Shown one piece after another: positions 6,859-15,030 of a DNA stretch of 27,236 bases. This DNA is from an uncultured Eubacteriales bacterium (lineage in GTDB: Bacteria; Bacillota; Clostridia; Christensenellales; Borkfalkiaceae), in NCBI GenBank assembly GCA_905210545.1, contig CAJLXC010000014.1:1-27236 (forward strand), given 5' to 3'. Positions within the stretch are counted from its first letter, which is position 1. Each line of letters starts with the position of its first letter. Below the pieces are notes generated by a model that was not told the origin of the DNA, searched no databases, and saw nothing but the letters and a program-made list of their open reading frames with translations. The translations under genes were made by a program, and so were the position numbers.

Positions 6859-9261
6859 TTACCTTAATTCGATATTCAATCTGTGTTTAAGGCTGCCGAG
6901 TATTCTCTTTACGAGCGCGTCTACGTCTTCGGCGGCAAGCGGTTTATCTTCGCCCGCCTTGAAAGTAACGGTATAAGCCATACTCTTTTTGCCCTTTTCT
7001 ACCTGCGAACCCGTGTACACGTCGAAGAGTTCGATTTTTTCGACCGAACCTTTAGCCGCCTGCTTTATGGCGGTGGCGATTTCGTCGCAGGTAAGATTTT
7101 CGTCGCAGACGAACGCGAGATCTCTTTCAACGCTCGGAAATTTCGGCAACGGAACGAATCTGAATACTTTATCGAATTTATCCGAAAGTTTATCGTAGTC
7201 GATTTCGGCGACGTAAACTTTACATTCCAGATCGTAGTCCGCCGCGACTTCGTAGCGAATCTGACCGTAGCAGCCGATTTCTTCTCCGTCGAGTATTATT
7301 TTAGCGGAAACTCCGGGGTGCAGATAAGTCTTTTCGGCGCGTTTCGTCAGGTCGAATTCAAGCCCGAAAGAGTTTCCTATCCGCTCTATCGCTCCTTTTA
7401 ACGTAAAGAAGTCGTTATCCGCGCCGAATACCGCTATGCACAGTTTTTTCGTTTCGGTCGGAAATTCGGTAAGCGGCAGATTTTTCGGAGCGTAAGTACG
7501 CGCGATTTCGAAAATTTTGCCGTCGGCGTTACCGCGTTTTACGTTACGCGAAATTACCGAAAGGAAAGACGGAACGAGCGAACGGCGCAACACTTCGTAA
7601 TTATCGCTGAGCGGATGTTCGAGAACGATTACTTTACCTTCTTCGTCGCCGTCGGACAAACGAAGCGACGCAACGTCCTTTTTGGAATAGAACGAATAGG
7701 TCATTATTTCACTGTAACCGCATGCGGCAAGAGAACGTTTTACCTTGTTTTCGTCCTTTTGTTTTTTATCGTAACCGCCGTCGGTTATAGAAGCGTCTTT
7801 CAGAAGAGTCGGCGCGATATGCCCGTAGCCGTAAACTCTTATGACTTCTTCCGCGAGATCGGCGTAACCTTCTACGTCTTCTCTGTACGGCGGAGCGACG
7901 GTTTTAATTTTATTCCCGTTGACTTCTACGCCGAAATCGAGGCGTTTCAGAATATCGATTACTGCGTCTTTCGGCACTCTTATACCAAGCACGCCGTTGA
8001 TTTTGTCAAACGTGGTTTCAACGACGGCGTTTTCTTGCTTTGCGCCCGCCGAAACGTCTTTATGCACGGCGGTAACTCTGCCGGCGCCGAGTTCGTCTAT
8101 AAGGTGCAAAGCCCTTTTAATCGCCCTTTCGGTCGTGTATTCGTCTACGCCTTTTTCAAAGCGTTTTGACGAATCGCTCGACTTGCCGAGCATTCTCGAA
8201 GAACGCCTTACGTTATCGCGTTTGAATTTAGCGCATTCGAACAAAACGGCTTTGGTATCCGGTTTGATTTCGCTGTTAAGTCCGCCCATTATACCGGCCA
8301 GCGCGACTCCTTTTTCGCCGTCGCAAATAAGCAGGTTATCGTGGGTAAGTTCAACTTCTTTTTCGTCGAGAGTCACTATCTTTTCGCCGTCTTTCGCCCT
8401 TCTTACGTTGATTTCGTTTCCCGCAAGGTCTTTAAGGTCGAAAGCGTGCATCGGCTGCCCGAGTTCGAGAAGCACGTAATTCGTTATATCAACGATATTG
8501 TTTACGGAATTAAGCCCGCAAAGGTTAAGTCTTCTCGACATCCACTTCGGAGATTTTTCTATTTTAATATCCTTTACGAGATGCGCGATGTATCTCGGAC
8601 AAAGTTCGCCGTCGTAAACTTTCACCTTGACGTCTTCGTCGCCTTTTACCGCCACGACCGCATAGTCGTAAGACGGTTCTTTGAGAGGTTTGCCGAGCGC
8701 GCACGCGATTTCTCTCGCTATGCCGAGTACGCTCTGACAGTCCGGACGGTTTGCAAGTACCGAGATATCGAAGACGTAATCTCTGAGGTTAAGCAAATCT
8801 CTCACTTCTTCGCCGAGCGGAAACTCGTCGTGAAAAATAAGCACGCTGTCGCCCGACGCGCCCTCGTATATATCGTCGTTTATACCGAGTTCTTCGCCGC
8901 CGCAGAACATTCCGTAAGACGGCTCTCCGCGAAGTTTGCCGTTGAAAATACGGTCGCCCGTAGCGAGAGTCGCTCCGTCTACCGCGACGGGAACGATATC
9001 GCCGACTTTAACGTTAGTTGCGTTGGTTATTATCTGCAACACGCCGTATTTGCCGGCGTCTACCTGACAAACGCGCAATCTTTCGGCGTTTGGGTGCCCG
9101 GTTATCTCTTTTATCCTGCAGGTTACGACTTTATCGAGTTTGTCGCCGTAAGGTATAACCTGCTCCACTTCGAAACCGCTGTCGAAGAGTCTTTTTTCGA
9201 GTTCTTCGGGCGTTACGTCTATATCTACGAATTCTTTAAGCCAACTTAAAGGCGCCAACAT
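6859..9261 (-). CDS. pheT: Phenylalanyl-tRNA synthetase beta subunit
   Basis: The 800-residue subunit has the normal bacterial length. The start MLAPLSWLKEFVDID is characteristic. An EMAP/OB-type tRNA-binding domain follows (about 40-150, with ITGHPNAERLRVCQVD). Next are the B3/B4 region (editing of mischarged Tyr; NRPDCQSVLGIAREIA and GLNSVNNIVDITNYV), the B5 DNA-binding-like fold (about 400-470), a degenerate class II core, and a C-terminal FDX-ACB anticodon-binding domain (about 705-800, FPSVERDLAFVC). It pairs with PheS as the (alpha-beta)2 enzyme that charges tRNA-Phe. AAGGAGG overlaps the pheS stop codon and lies 10 bases before the ATG. It is co-transcribed from the pheS promoter. Confidence 0.98.
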   Translation of the reverse strand: MLAPLSWLKEFVDIDVTPEELEKRLFDSGFEVEQVIPYGDKLDKVVTCRIKEITGHPNAERLRVCQVDAGKYGVLQIITNATNVKVGDIVPVAVDGATLATGDRIFNGKLRGEPSYGMFCGGEELGINDDIYEGASGDSVLIFHDEFPLGEEVRDLLNLRDYVFDISVLANRPDCQSVLGIAREIACALGKPLKEPSYDYAVVAVKGDEDVKVKVYDGELCPRYIAHLVKDIKIEKSPKWMSRRLNLCGLNSVNNIVDITNYVLLELGQPMHAFDLKDLAGNEINVRRAKDGEKIVTLDEKEVELTHDNLLICDGEKGVALAGIMGGLNSEIKPDTKAVLFECAKFKRDNVRRSSRMLGKSSDSSKRFEKGVDEYTTERAIKRALHLIDELGAGRVTAVHKDVSAGAKQENAVVETTFDKINGVLGIRVPKDAVIDILKRLDFGVEVNGNKIKTVAPPYREDVEGYADLAEEVIRVYGYGHIAPTLLKDASITDGGYDKKQKDENKVKRSLAACGYSEIMTYSFYSKKDVASLRLSDGDEEGKVIVLEHPLSDNYEVLRRSLVPSFLSVISRNVKRGNADGKIFEIARTYAPKNLPLTEFPTETKKLCIAVFGADNDFFTLKGAIERIGNSFGLEFDLTKRAEKTYLHPGVSAKIILDGEEIGCYGQIRYEVAADYDLECKVYVAEIDYDKLSDKFDKVFRFVPLPKFPSVERDLAFVCDENLTCDEIATAIKQAAKGSVEKIELFDVYTGSQVEKGKKSMAYTVTFKAGEDKPLAAEDVDALVKRILGSLKHRLNIELR

Positions 9262-9275
9262 AATCTTTCGCCTCC

Positions 9276-10301
9276 TTAATCTTTGAATTGTTTAAGAGCG
9301 CGAAGGTCGCCCTCGTAAAGCACGCGGATGTTATTGATTCCGTTTTTGAGCATTGCGATACGGTCCAGCCCGAAACCGAACGCGAAACCCGTCCATTCGT
9401 TCGGGTCTACGTCGCAGTTTTGCAATACCCTGCGATTGACTATTCCGCCGCCGAGTATTTCGATCCACCCCGTTCCTTTGCAGAGTTTGCAACCTTTGCC
9501 GCCGCACTCGAAACAACTTACGTCCACTTCTACCGACGGTTCGGTAAACGGAAAGAACGACGGACGGAAACGGGTTTTCACGTCTTTTGAAAACATACGC
9601 TTTACGAGTACGTCGAGCATACCCTGCAAATCGCAGAGAGTGACTTTTTTATCGATGACCAACCCTTCCATCTGGTGGAACATCGGGGAATGTGTGGCAT
9701 CGTCGTCAGCCCTATACACTCTGCCGGGAATAAGCACTTTGAACGGCGGTTTAAGAGTGGTAAGACTCCTTATCTGCCCCGGCGAAGTGTGCGTGCGAAG
9801 CATATAGTCGTCGGTGATATAGAAAGTGTCCTGTTTGTCGCGCGCCGGGTGTTCCTGCGGGGTGTTAAGCGCGGTAAAATTATGGAAATCGTCTTCGATT
9901 TCCTGCGTTTCGAGTACCGTAAATCCCATACCCGCAAATATGTCCACGAGTTCGTTTTTAACCAACGTTACGGGATGAAGCGAGCCTTCTTCGCTCTTTT
10001 TTGCGGGAAGAGTAATATCGATTTTTTCGTCGGCATAACGCTTTTCGCTCTCGAGTTTTTCGATTTCTTCGGTTTTTTTCTCGAAAATTTCGTTTGCCCA
10101 ATCTTTAAGTCCGTTGATAAGTTGCCCCAGACGAGGACGTTCTTCCTTTTCGGCTTTACCGAGTTCTTTCATAAGCGCGGGAATTTCGCCTGCTTTACCG
10201 AGTACGTATTTCGCTTTGAGTTCGAATAACTCTTTGCTTGATTTTGCGTGAGCGACGGACTCCGCGAGCCTCGCTCTGATCTCTTCGATTTTTTCTTTCA
10301 T
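9276..10301 (-). CDS. pheS: Phenylalanyl-tRNA synthetase alpha subunit
   Basis: The 341-residue class II catalytic subunit is of standard length. It has an N-terminal coiled coil (about 1-85) that binds tRNA-Phe. The catalytic core includes motif 2 (HSPMFHQMEGLVID), the FRPSFFPFTEPS strand, a cysteine-rich insert (CFECGGKGCKLCKGTGW) common in bacterial PheS, and motif 3 (FGFGLDRIAML). The open frame extends 20 codons upstream to 10361, but that extension overlaps the -10 box. The start is therefore set at MKEKIEEIRARL (ATG 10301-10299), about 45 bases into the transcript. The ribosome binding site is weak (ACAGG, 8 bases upstream). The leader is too short for a T-box or an attenuator peptide. 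Confidence 0.97.
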   Translation of the reverse strand: MKEKIEEIRARLAESVAHAKSSKELFELKAKYVLGKAGEIPALMKELGKAEKEERPRLGQLINGLKDWANEIFEKKTEEIEKLESEKRYADEKIDITLPAKKSEEGSLHPVTLVKNELVDIFAGMGFTVLETQEIEDDFHNFTALNTPQEHPARDKQDTFYITDDYMLRTHTSPGQIRSLTTLKPPFKVLIPGRVYRADDDATHSPMFHQMEGLVIDKKVTLCDLQGMLDVLVKRMFSKDVKTRFRPSFFPFTEPSVEVDVSCFECGGKGCKLCKGTGWIEILGGGIVNRRVLQNCDVDPNEWTGFAFGFGLDRIAMLKNGINNIRVLYEGDLRALKQFKD

Positions 10302-10351
10302 AATCGCGACCTGTGTTATTTTTGCCTGCAATACGGCTATTATCGTATCTA

Positions 10352-10380
10352 AGTATAGCAAATCGGACGAAGTATGTCAA
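10352..10380 (-). promoter_or_regulatory. Promoter of the pheS-pheT-UPF0291-SDR operon
   Basis: On the minus strand a perfect TTGACA (10380-10375) and TATACT (10357-10352) are separated by exactly 17 bases. The start point would be near 10345. This near-consensus promoter suggests strong constitutive expression and rules out the upstream-extended pheS start. Confidence 0.9.
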
Positions 10381-10448
10381 TCGGAGAGCAAGCAACTCAA
10401 AAATTTTAATAAACGAGTAAATTTTGCCGTAATATAAGCCTAAAACGC

Positions 10449-10477
10449 TTGCGTGAAACGAGAAAATATGATATGAT
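10449..10477 (+). promoter_or_regulatory. Promoter for tRNA-Ala
   Basis: TTGCGT (10449-10454) is followed after 17 bases by TATGAT (10472-10477), placing the transcript start a few bases before the tRNA's first base. Confidence 0.7.
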
Positions 10478-10489
10478 TGAATCCGCCGT

Positions 10490-10565
<76 letters not shown>

Positions 10566-10577
10566 TATGCAAATAAT

Positions 10578-10617
10578 ACGAACCCTGAAAACAAATCGGA
10601 GTTCGTCTTTTTCTTTT
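10578..10617 (+). terminator. Intrinsic terminator after tRNA-Ala
   Basis: The stem is ACGAACCC/GG(A)GTTCGT (10578-10585 with 10598-10606, one bulged A), with an A-rich loop, followed by CTTTTTCTTTT. It ends the single-tRNA transcript. Confidence 0.8.
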
Positions 10618-10711
10618 CCCGGGACTTTTTCGGCTTCCGACAAAATTATAATAAGTCATCATAACAAAGCCGTATTCTTCTTCCTTATGAACATGAGTGC
10701 CTTCAGTATAA

Positions 10712-10858
10712 AATAACTCTATAGGAATTACTTCACTGACAATACTGGTTACCGGAAATGCATATCAGAATTCTTTTCCTTCTGATAAAATTGTTATTAT
10801 ATCTCAATATAATTTCAATGATATTGTTACGCCAAAAAAGCTGAAACAATTTGAGTAA
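10712..10858 (+). pseudogene. AT-rich open frame without a start codon; possible 3' gene remnant
   Basis: Between the tRNA-Ala terminator and the next gene lies a 48-codon open frame that ends in TAA at 10856-10858. It begins right after an in-frame TAA and has no ATG, GTG or TTG near its start. The residues have a protein-like alternation (SDKIVIISQYNFNDIVTPKK), and the base composition is clearly more AT-rich than the rest of the window. It may be the tail of a decayed gene, perhaps acquired next to the tRNA. It may also be chance, since a 48-codon AT-rich frame is not rare. I do not recognise the family. The remainder of 10618-10711 shows nothing identifiable. Confidence 0.3.
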
Positions 10859-10886
10859 GAAAAAGCACTCTTTTTCAGAAGTGCTT
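10854..10886 (-). terminator. Intrinsic terminator of the thrS-PHP transcription unit
   Basis: On the minus strand AAGCACT (10886-10880) pairs with AGTGCTT (10869-10863) around a 10-base loop and is followed by TTTCTTACT. It lies 29 bases after the PHP gene's stop codon. Confidence 0.75.
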
Positions 10887-10914
10887 CTCTCGTTATTATA
10901 GGCGCGTTATTTAA

Positions 10915-11949
10915 CTATTTTGCCAACTTATCGAATTCATCCATGAAGAAGGCGCGCGTGTACGCTTCGCTGCCGTCGAAACCGGTGACTGTCACGCGGA
11001 AATACGAGAACATACCGCGCTTGCCGTTGTCGGGGTCGGTAAGGAACTTGCTTAAATCGAATTCCGTTCTCGTCATGTGTTCTTCGCCGGTAGCGTAATT
11101 TTTGAGATTGTCTCTGCGTTCGGTGCTTATCGTAACCGAGCGTGCAGCCGAACATTCAACCACGAGTTTACCGTCCTCGATATATAATTCGCGGATTTCG
11201 GGACCGCTGGAAGCGTAAAAATCGCCGTTTTTGAGCGCGGTCATAATGCTTGCGTAGTCCAGTTTTTCGGACTTAATCATGACAAAGCCGCCGAAATGGT
11301 CTATTTCGGAATGGGCGTCGTCGGTGGCGACGGGGAAAATGCGATTGCCTTCGCGTAAGAGATCTTCAAACGGCTGAACGGTGTCGGGATAACCCTCGCG
11401 CACGCAGCCGGTGTTGTATACCTCTATGCCCCACAGTCCTTTAAGTCCCGAATAGTCATCGTGGTTTTCCATCGACCACACCGGATGATTGAGCGTCACC
11501 AGATAGCCGGCGGCGGTCGCCTTTTTTATTACGTCGTTAAGTCCTTCGGTTGAATACGTAGCCTTGTACGACAGTTTTTTCATCTCTTCGGTTATGTACC
11601 GTTTCGCATTGCCCCACGCGGTTGCAGGATTAAGCACCGGGCAGGAAATGTTTTTCGGGTCGAGCGCAAAAAAGTTCATATGCGCGGTTTTCATAAAACT
11701 TTGCCTTTCGATGGGCGGCGGACAGTTTATCGTCTTTTCGAACGAGGTTATCGCAACGAAGTTTTCGTCGGTCAGATCCTCGTGCGACAGCAATACATCG
11801 TGGTCTGAAAACGCCACCACAGAATAACCGGCTTTCATATATGCGGCTTTGGTTTCCTCCGGCGTTTCTTTGCCGTCGGATACGGTTGTGTGCATATGCA
11901 GATTTGCCTTGTAAAACTTACCCTTTTCGGGCAATAAATAATGTTTCAT
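10915..11949 (-). CDS. PHP-domain protein (metal-dependent phosphoesterase-like)
   Basis: The 344-residue soluble protein has the metal-ligand motifs of the PHP fold. These are NLHMHTTVSDG (H18, H20), FSDHD (D49, H50), LNHPVW (H155), an acidic residue in GIEVYN (E176), and TDDAH (D211, H213). The C-terminal ~100 residues form a beta-rich region after the PHP barrel (ASSGPEIRELYIEDGKLVVE onwards), similar to the accessory domain in many stand-alone PHP proteins. Such proteins are phosphoesterases or nucleases; the substrate here is unknown. The ribosome binding site GGAGGG lies 4 bases before the ATG. The gene follows thrS by 79 bases with no clear promoter of its own, and its mix of codons looks somewhat different from its neighbours by eye. 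Confidence 0.9.
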   Translation of the reverse strand: MKHYLLPEKGKFYKANLHMHTTVSDGKETPEETKAAYMKAGYSVVAFSDHDVLLSHEDLTDENFVAITSFEKTINCPPPIERQSFMKTAHMNFFALDPKNISCPVLNPATAWGNAKRYITEEMKKLSYKATYSTEGLNDVIKKATAAGYLVTLNHPVWSMENHDDYSGLKGLWGIEVYNTGCVREGYPDTVQPFEDLLREGNRIFPVATDDAHSEIDHFGGFVMIKSEKLDYASIMTALKNGDFYASSGPEIRELYIEDGKLVVECSAARSVTISTERRDNLKNYATGEEHMTRTEFDLSKFLTDPDNGKRGMFSYFRVTVTGFDGSEAYTRAFFMDEFDKLAK

Positions 11950-11983
11950 ACATCCCTCCGTGACTCAATTGTCATTATCGGCA

Positions 11984-12019
11984 GCAGACTCGCTCAGAAC
12001 GAGCGAATCTGCAGTTTTT
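11984..12019. other. Strong 12-bp hairpin between thrS and the PHP gene
   Basis: GCAGACTCGCTC (11984-11995) and GAGCGAATCTGC (12001-12012) form a 12-base-pair stem with one mismatch on the plus strand (a G-U pair on the minus strand) and a 5-base loop. The T run (12015-12019) follows only on the plus strand, where no gene is being read. On the minus strand, which is the transcribed one, it has no U tract. It could be a processing or stability element separating thrS from the PHP gene, or a terminator against antisense transcription. Confidence 0.5.
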
Positions 12020-12028
12020 ACCGAAATA

Positions 12029-13957
12029 TTAAACTTTTTTGCTTCTGTCTTCCTCTACGAGTCTTGCGCAAACGTCATCAAACTTCATCGCGCCGAGATC
12101 GCCTTCTTTTCTGGAACGCACCGACACGGTTTTTTCTTCCGCTTCTTTATCGCCCACAACGAACATATACGGCACTTTTTCAAGCTGCGCTTCTCTTATC
12201 TTGTAACCTATCTTTTCGTTTCTCAAATCCGCTTCCGCGCGAATGCCCGCAAGTTTTAACTTTTCGGTTACCTCTTTGGCGTAGTCCGCGGTTCTGTCGG
12301 TAAGGCTCATAACCTTTACCTGTACGGGGCAAATCCAGAACGGGAATGCGCCGCCGTATTTTTCTATAAGGAGCGCGAGCGTTCTTTCGTAACAGCCGAT
12401 AGAGCTTCTGTGAATGACGAACGGATATTGTTTTTCTCCGTTTTCGTCTATATAAGTCATATCGAAAGAATGCGCCGCGGCAAAGTCCAGCTGAATCGTG
12501 ATGAGAGTATCTTCCTTGCCGTAAACGTTTTTAATCTGCACGTCGAGCTTAGGTCCGTAGAACGCCGCTTCGTCGTCGGCTTCTACGTAATCGAGACCTA
12601 TATCGTCCAGAATCTTTTTCATCAGAGCTTCCGTTTCGTTCCAGGCTTTGTCGTTGTCTATATATTTGACTTTATCTTTTCCGCGTTTGCTGAAACGGAA
12701 CGTAACGTCTTCTCTCATTCCGAGACATTCGAGGAAATAATAAGAAAGGTCAAGGCAACGTTTGAATTCTTCTTCTACCTGATCGGGTCGAACGATAAGA
12801 TGCCCGTCCGACAGCGTGAACTGACGGATACGGATAAGCCCGTGCATTTCGCCGCTCGCTTCGTTGCGGAATTCGGTAGCGGTTTCGCAATATCTGACGG
12901 GCAGATCGCGATAACTCTTAAGACCGTTTTTGTAAATCTGATACTGGAACGGACAAGTCATCGGACGGAGAGCCATGGCTTCCGGCGAATTCTCGTCGCC
13001 GATAATAAACATTTTATCTCTGTAATGATCCCAGTGTCCCGATATGCGGTAAAGGTCGTTCTTTGCCATATTCGGCGTTTTGGTTATCATAAAACCGCGA
13101 CGCTCTTCTTCGTCTTCTACGAAACGGGAAAGAATCTGAATAATCTTTGCGCCCTTGGGCATAAGAATGGGAAGTCCCTGACCGATAACCTCTTCCGTCA
13201 TAAAGAGTCCCAGATCTCTGCCGAGCTTATTGTGATCCTTGAGCTTTGCCTCTTCTAAACGCTTGAGATAATCTTCGAGTTCGGATTTTTTCTCGAAAGC
13301 CGTGCCGTAAATACGGGTAAGCATTTTGTTCTTCTCGTCGCCGCGCCAGTACGCGCCCGTAACGGAAGTAAGCTTAAACGCTTTGATTCTGCCCGTAGAA
13401 GGCAAATGCGGTCCGCGGCAAAGGTCGATGAAATCGCCTTGCTTATAGCAGGAAATAACGCTGCCTGCGGGCAGGTCGTTGATAAGCTCTACCTTATAAG
13501 GCTCACCGAAGTCCTTGAACATTTTTACGGCTTCCTTCTTGCCGTAAACGATTCTTTCTATCGGGAAATCGCTCTTTATGATTTCTTTCATCTCGTTTTC
13601 GAGTTTAGCGAGATCGTCGCGGCTAACGGGCGTTTTGAATTCCACGTCGTAGTAAAAACCCGTTTCTACGGTAGGACCTATAGCGAGCTTGCTCGTGGGA
13701 AAAATATTCTTTATCGCCTGCGCAAGCACGTGCGAAGCGGTATGACGGTATACCTGCAAGCCTTCGGGGTCTTTAAGAGTTATTACGGTAAAGTCGCAAT
13801 CGCCGTCTACCACGGTAGAAAGGTCTTTAAGCTCGCCGTTTATTTTAACGCAGACCGCGTTTCTCGCAAGCCCTTCGGAAATGCTTTTGGTTATTTCCAT
13901 AGCCGTGACGGGCGCGTCGAAATTAAGCGCGCTGCCGTCTTTTAATGTGATTTTCAT
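12029..13957 (-). CDS. thrS: Threonyl-tRNA synthetase
   Basis: The 642-residue class II enzyme is full length. It has an N-terminal TGS domain (1-62). The SAD editing domain follows with zinc/catalytic residues H72 and H76 (HTASH) plus C180 and H184 (CRGPH), which hydrolyses Ser-tRNA-Thr. The catalytic core carries the zinc ligands C335, H386 and H516 that recognise threonine, and a C-terminal anticodon-binding domain begins with FWICPVQVKVM (about 540). The start ATG follows GGAGG by 7 bases. A T-box leader and consensus promoter lie upstream, so expression should rise when tRNA-Thr is uncharged. Confidence 0.98.
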   Translation of the reverse strand: MKITLKDGSALNFDAPVTAMEITKSISEGLARNAVCVKINGELKDLSTVVDGDCDFTVITLKDPEGLQVYRHTASHVLAQAIKNIFPTSKLAIGPTVETGFYYDVEFKTPVSRDDLAKLENEMKEIIKSDFPIERIVYGKKEAVKMFKDFGEPYKVELINDLPAGSVISCYKQGDFIDLCRGPHLPSTGRIKAFKLTSVTGAYWRGDEKNKMLTRIYGTAFEKKSELEDYLKRLEEAKLKDHNKLGRDLGLFMTEEVIGQGLPILMPKGAKIIQILSRFVEDEEERRGFMITKTPNMAKNDLYRISGHWDHYRDKMFIIGDENSPEAMALRPMTCPFQYQIYKNGLKSYRDLPVRYCETATEFRNEASGEMHGLIRIRQFTLSDGHLIVRPDQVEEEFKRCLDLSYYFLECLGMREDVTFRFSKRGKDKVKYIDNDKAWNETEALMKKILDDIGLDYVEADDEAAFYGPKLDVQIKNVYGKEDTLITIQLDFAAAHSFDMTYIDENGEKQYPFVIHRSSIGCYERTLALLIEKYGGAFPFWICPVQVKVMSLTDRTADYAKEVTEKLKLAGIRAEADLRNEKIGYKIREAQLEKVPYMFVVGDKEAEEKTVSVRSRKEGDLGAMKFDDVCARLVEEDRSKKV

Positions 13958-13995
13958 AATAAATCCTCCGTTTTCTGCTAAACTTTTTATTTAAT

Positions 13996-14238
13996 AAAAA
14001 AAACGCCTTATGACCGCTCGGTCATAAGGACGAAATATCTATTCCGCGTTTCCACCTTATTTGCCGCGCCGAAAATCCGCGCGACCTCTCTCCCGCTTTA
14101 AGGTTAGCGGTTTCCCTTGCCTGAAAAGGCGGTTTCGTCCGATACACGCGGGCGAAGCTTTCACCTTGTCTTCGCTCTCTGTGCCGCAATACTTATCGTT
14201 CTACTTGTCCTTTCTCTTCGGCATATTCACTTTCGATT
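13996..14238 (-). promoter_or_regulatory. T-box leader (threonine) with terminator/antiterminator
   Basis: The transcript should start near 14238. The T-box core reads AAGGTGGAAACGCGG (14058-14044, minus strand). It is followed by the terminator CCTTATGACC-gagc-GGTCATAAGG (14029-14006) and eight U's (14003-13996). The antiterminator would pair AAGG and GCG of the core with CGTCCTT. In Stem I, an AGTA segment on the 5' side and GAA-ACC on the 3' side (14136-14131) identify ACC (14133-14131) as the probable threonine specifier, read by a GGU anticodon. A second GAAACC at 14115-14109 is a less likely alternative. The core has UGGA where many T-boxes have UGGU. Confidence 0.92.
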
Positions 14239-14244
14239 ATCATT

Positions 14245-14273
14245 ATCATATACCAAAACTTAAAACTTGTCAA
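14245..14273 (-). promoter_or_regulatory. thrS promoter
   Basis: On the minus strand TTGACA (14273-14268) and TATGAT (14250-14245) are separated by 17 bases. It sits immediately after the stop codon of the YtxC-like gene, so thrS has its own start of transcription. Confidence 0.88.
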
Positions 14274-14277
14274 CCGT

Positions 14278-14997
14278 TTAGGTCAAATATCCCGTAGAAA
14301 AAAATATTTTATCGCCGTAATACTCTTTAAGGTATTTCTCGTCCGTTTCGTCCACTTTGCCGGCAAGCTCGACTTCTCCGCAATTAGAAAGGATAACTTC
14401 TCTTACGATTATCGCGTCGTTTCCCGACAACAGCTCGCAGCGTTTTAACCTGCGATAATGCGAATCGTATACCTTGCCGTTATCCACGTAAACGCGTTTT
14501 TTCTTATTTTCGAGCAGATACGAAATAAAATCTTTAAGTTGCGAATTCATAAACACGTCCGGCATATAAGACGCGATGTCTTTCCATTTGTTTTTCAGAG
14601 GTTGCAGACGGAAGTTGAAAATCCCGTCTATCGCGGTATCGCGGACGTCTTTGAACCTTTCCGCGGCGTACCTGGCGTCTTCGGGCAGATCCGCGGCGAT
14701 AAGGCTTGCGAGCAGAATCTCGTTTTCCGTTGCGGTCAGCCCCGAAACTTTTATAAGGCTTTTAAAATATTCGTATTTATAATTCACCGCGATAACTTCT
14801 CCGAGCCGATCGGAAATTTCCGCGCGGACGATATCTTCGTAATAATCGGGAAACTCAACGGAAAGCTTTGCCCTTTTATCGACGGAAGACGTTTCCGCCG
14901 TCGCGCCCGCGTGAGAAAACAGTTCGCTCAAAGAATTTTTTATATACAATAAGTTGTTTATTCTGCAATCGCTGTCATAAAGCGTTATTTTCGTCAT
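14278..14997 (-). CDS. ytxC: YtxC-like putative sporulation protein
   Basis: The 239-residue protein has no signal peptide or clear membrane segment. The central block RDTAIDGIFNFRLQPLKNKW (about 121-140) resembles the most conserved part of YtxC (PF08812), where a DGFxNFRL core is typical. The location directly upstream of thrS matches Bacillus, which supports the call independently. YtxC proteins are associated with endospore-forming Firmicutes; their biochemical role is not known. This copy is somewhat shorter than the roughly 280 residues of Bacillus YtxC. A GGAG lies about 15 bases before the ATG, which is further than usual. The gene follows the ATPase by 33 bases and is likely co-transcribed with it. 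Confidence 0.72.
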   Translation of the reverse strand: MTKITLYDSDCRINNLLYIKNSLSELFSHAGATAETSSVDKRAKLSVEFPDYYEDIVRAEISDRLGEVIAVNYKYEYFKSLIKVSGLTATENEILLASLIAADLPEDARYAAERFKDVRDTAIDGIFNFRLQPLKNKWKDIASYMPDVFMNSQLKDFISYLLENKKKRVYVDNGKVYDSHYRRLKRCELLSGNDAIIVREVILSNCGEVELAGKVDETDEKYLKEYYGDKIFFSTGYLT

Positions 14998-15030
14998 ATT
15001 TTATAGTTTACGCTCCGCTTGAAAATTTAT

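Noticed and set aside
8341..9249. Long open frame of about 300 codons on the plus strand opposite pheT
   Set aside because: It lies fully antisense to a clear pheT gene, has a low-complexity composition rich in F, R and V, and shows no family motif. Long antisense frames are common here because of codon bias.
10302..10361. Upstream extension of the pheS reading frame by 20 codons
   Set aside because: The extension overlaps the -10 box of a near-consensus promoter, so it cannot be transcribed from it; the internal ATG at 10301 matches the family start.
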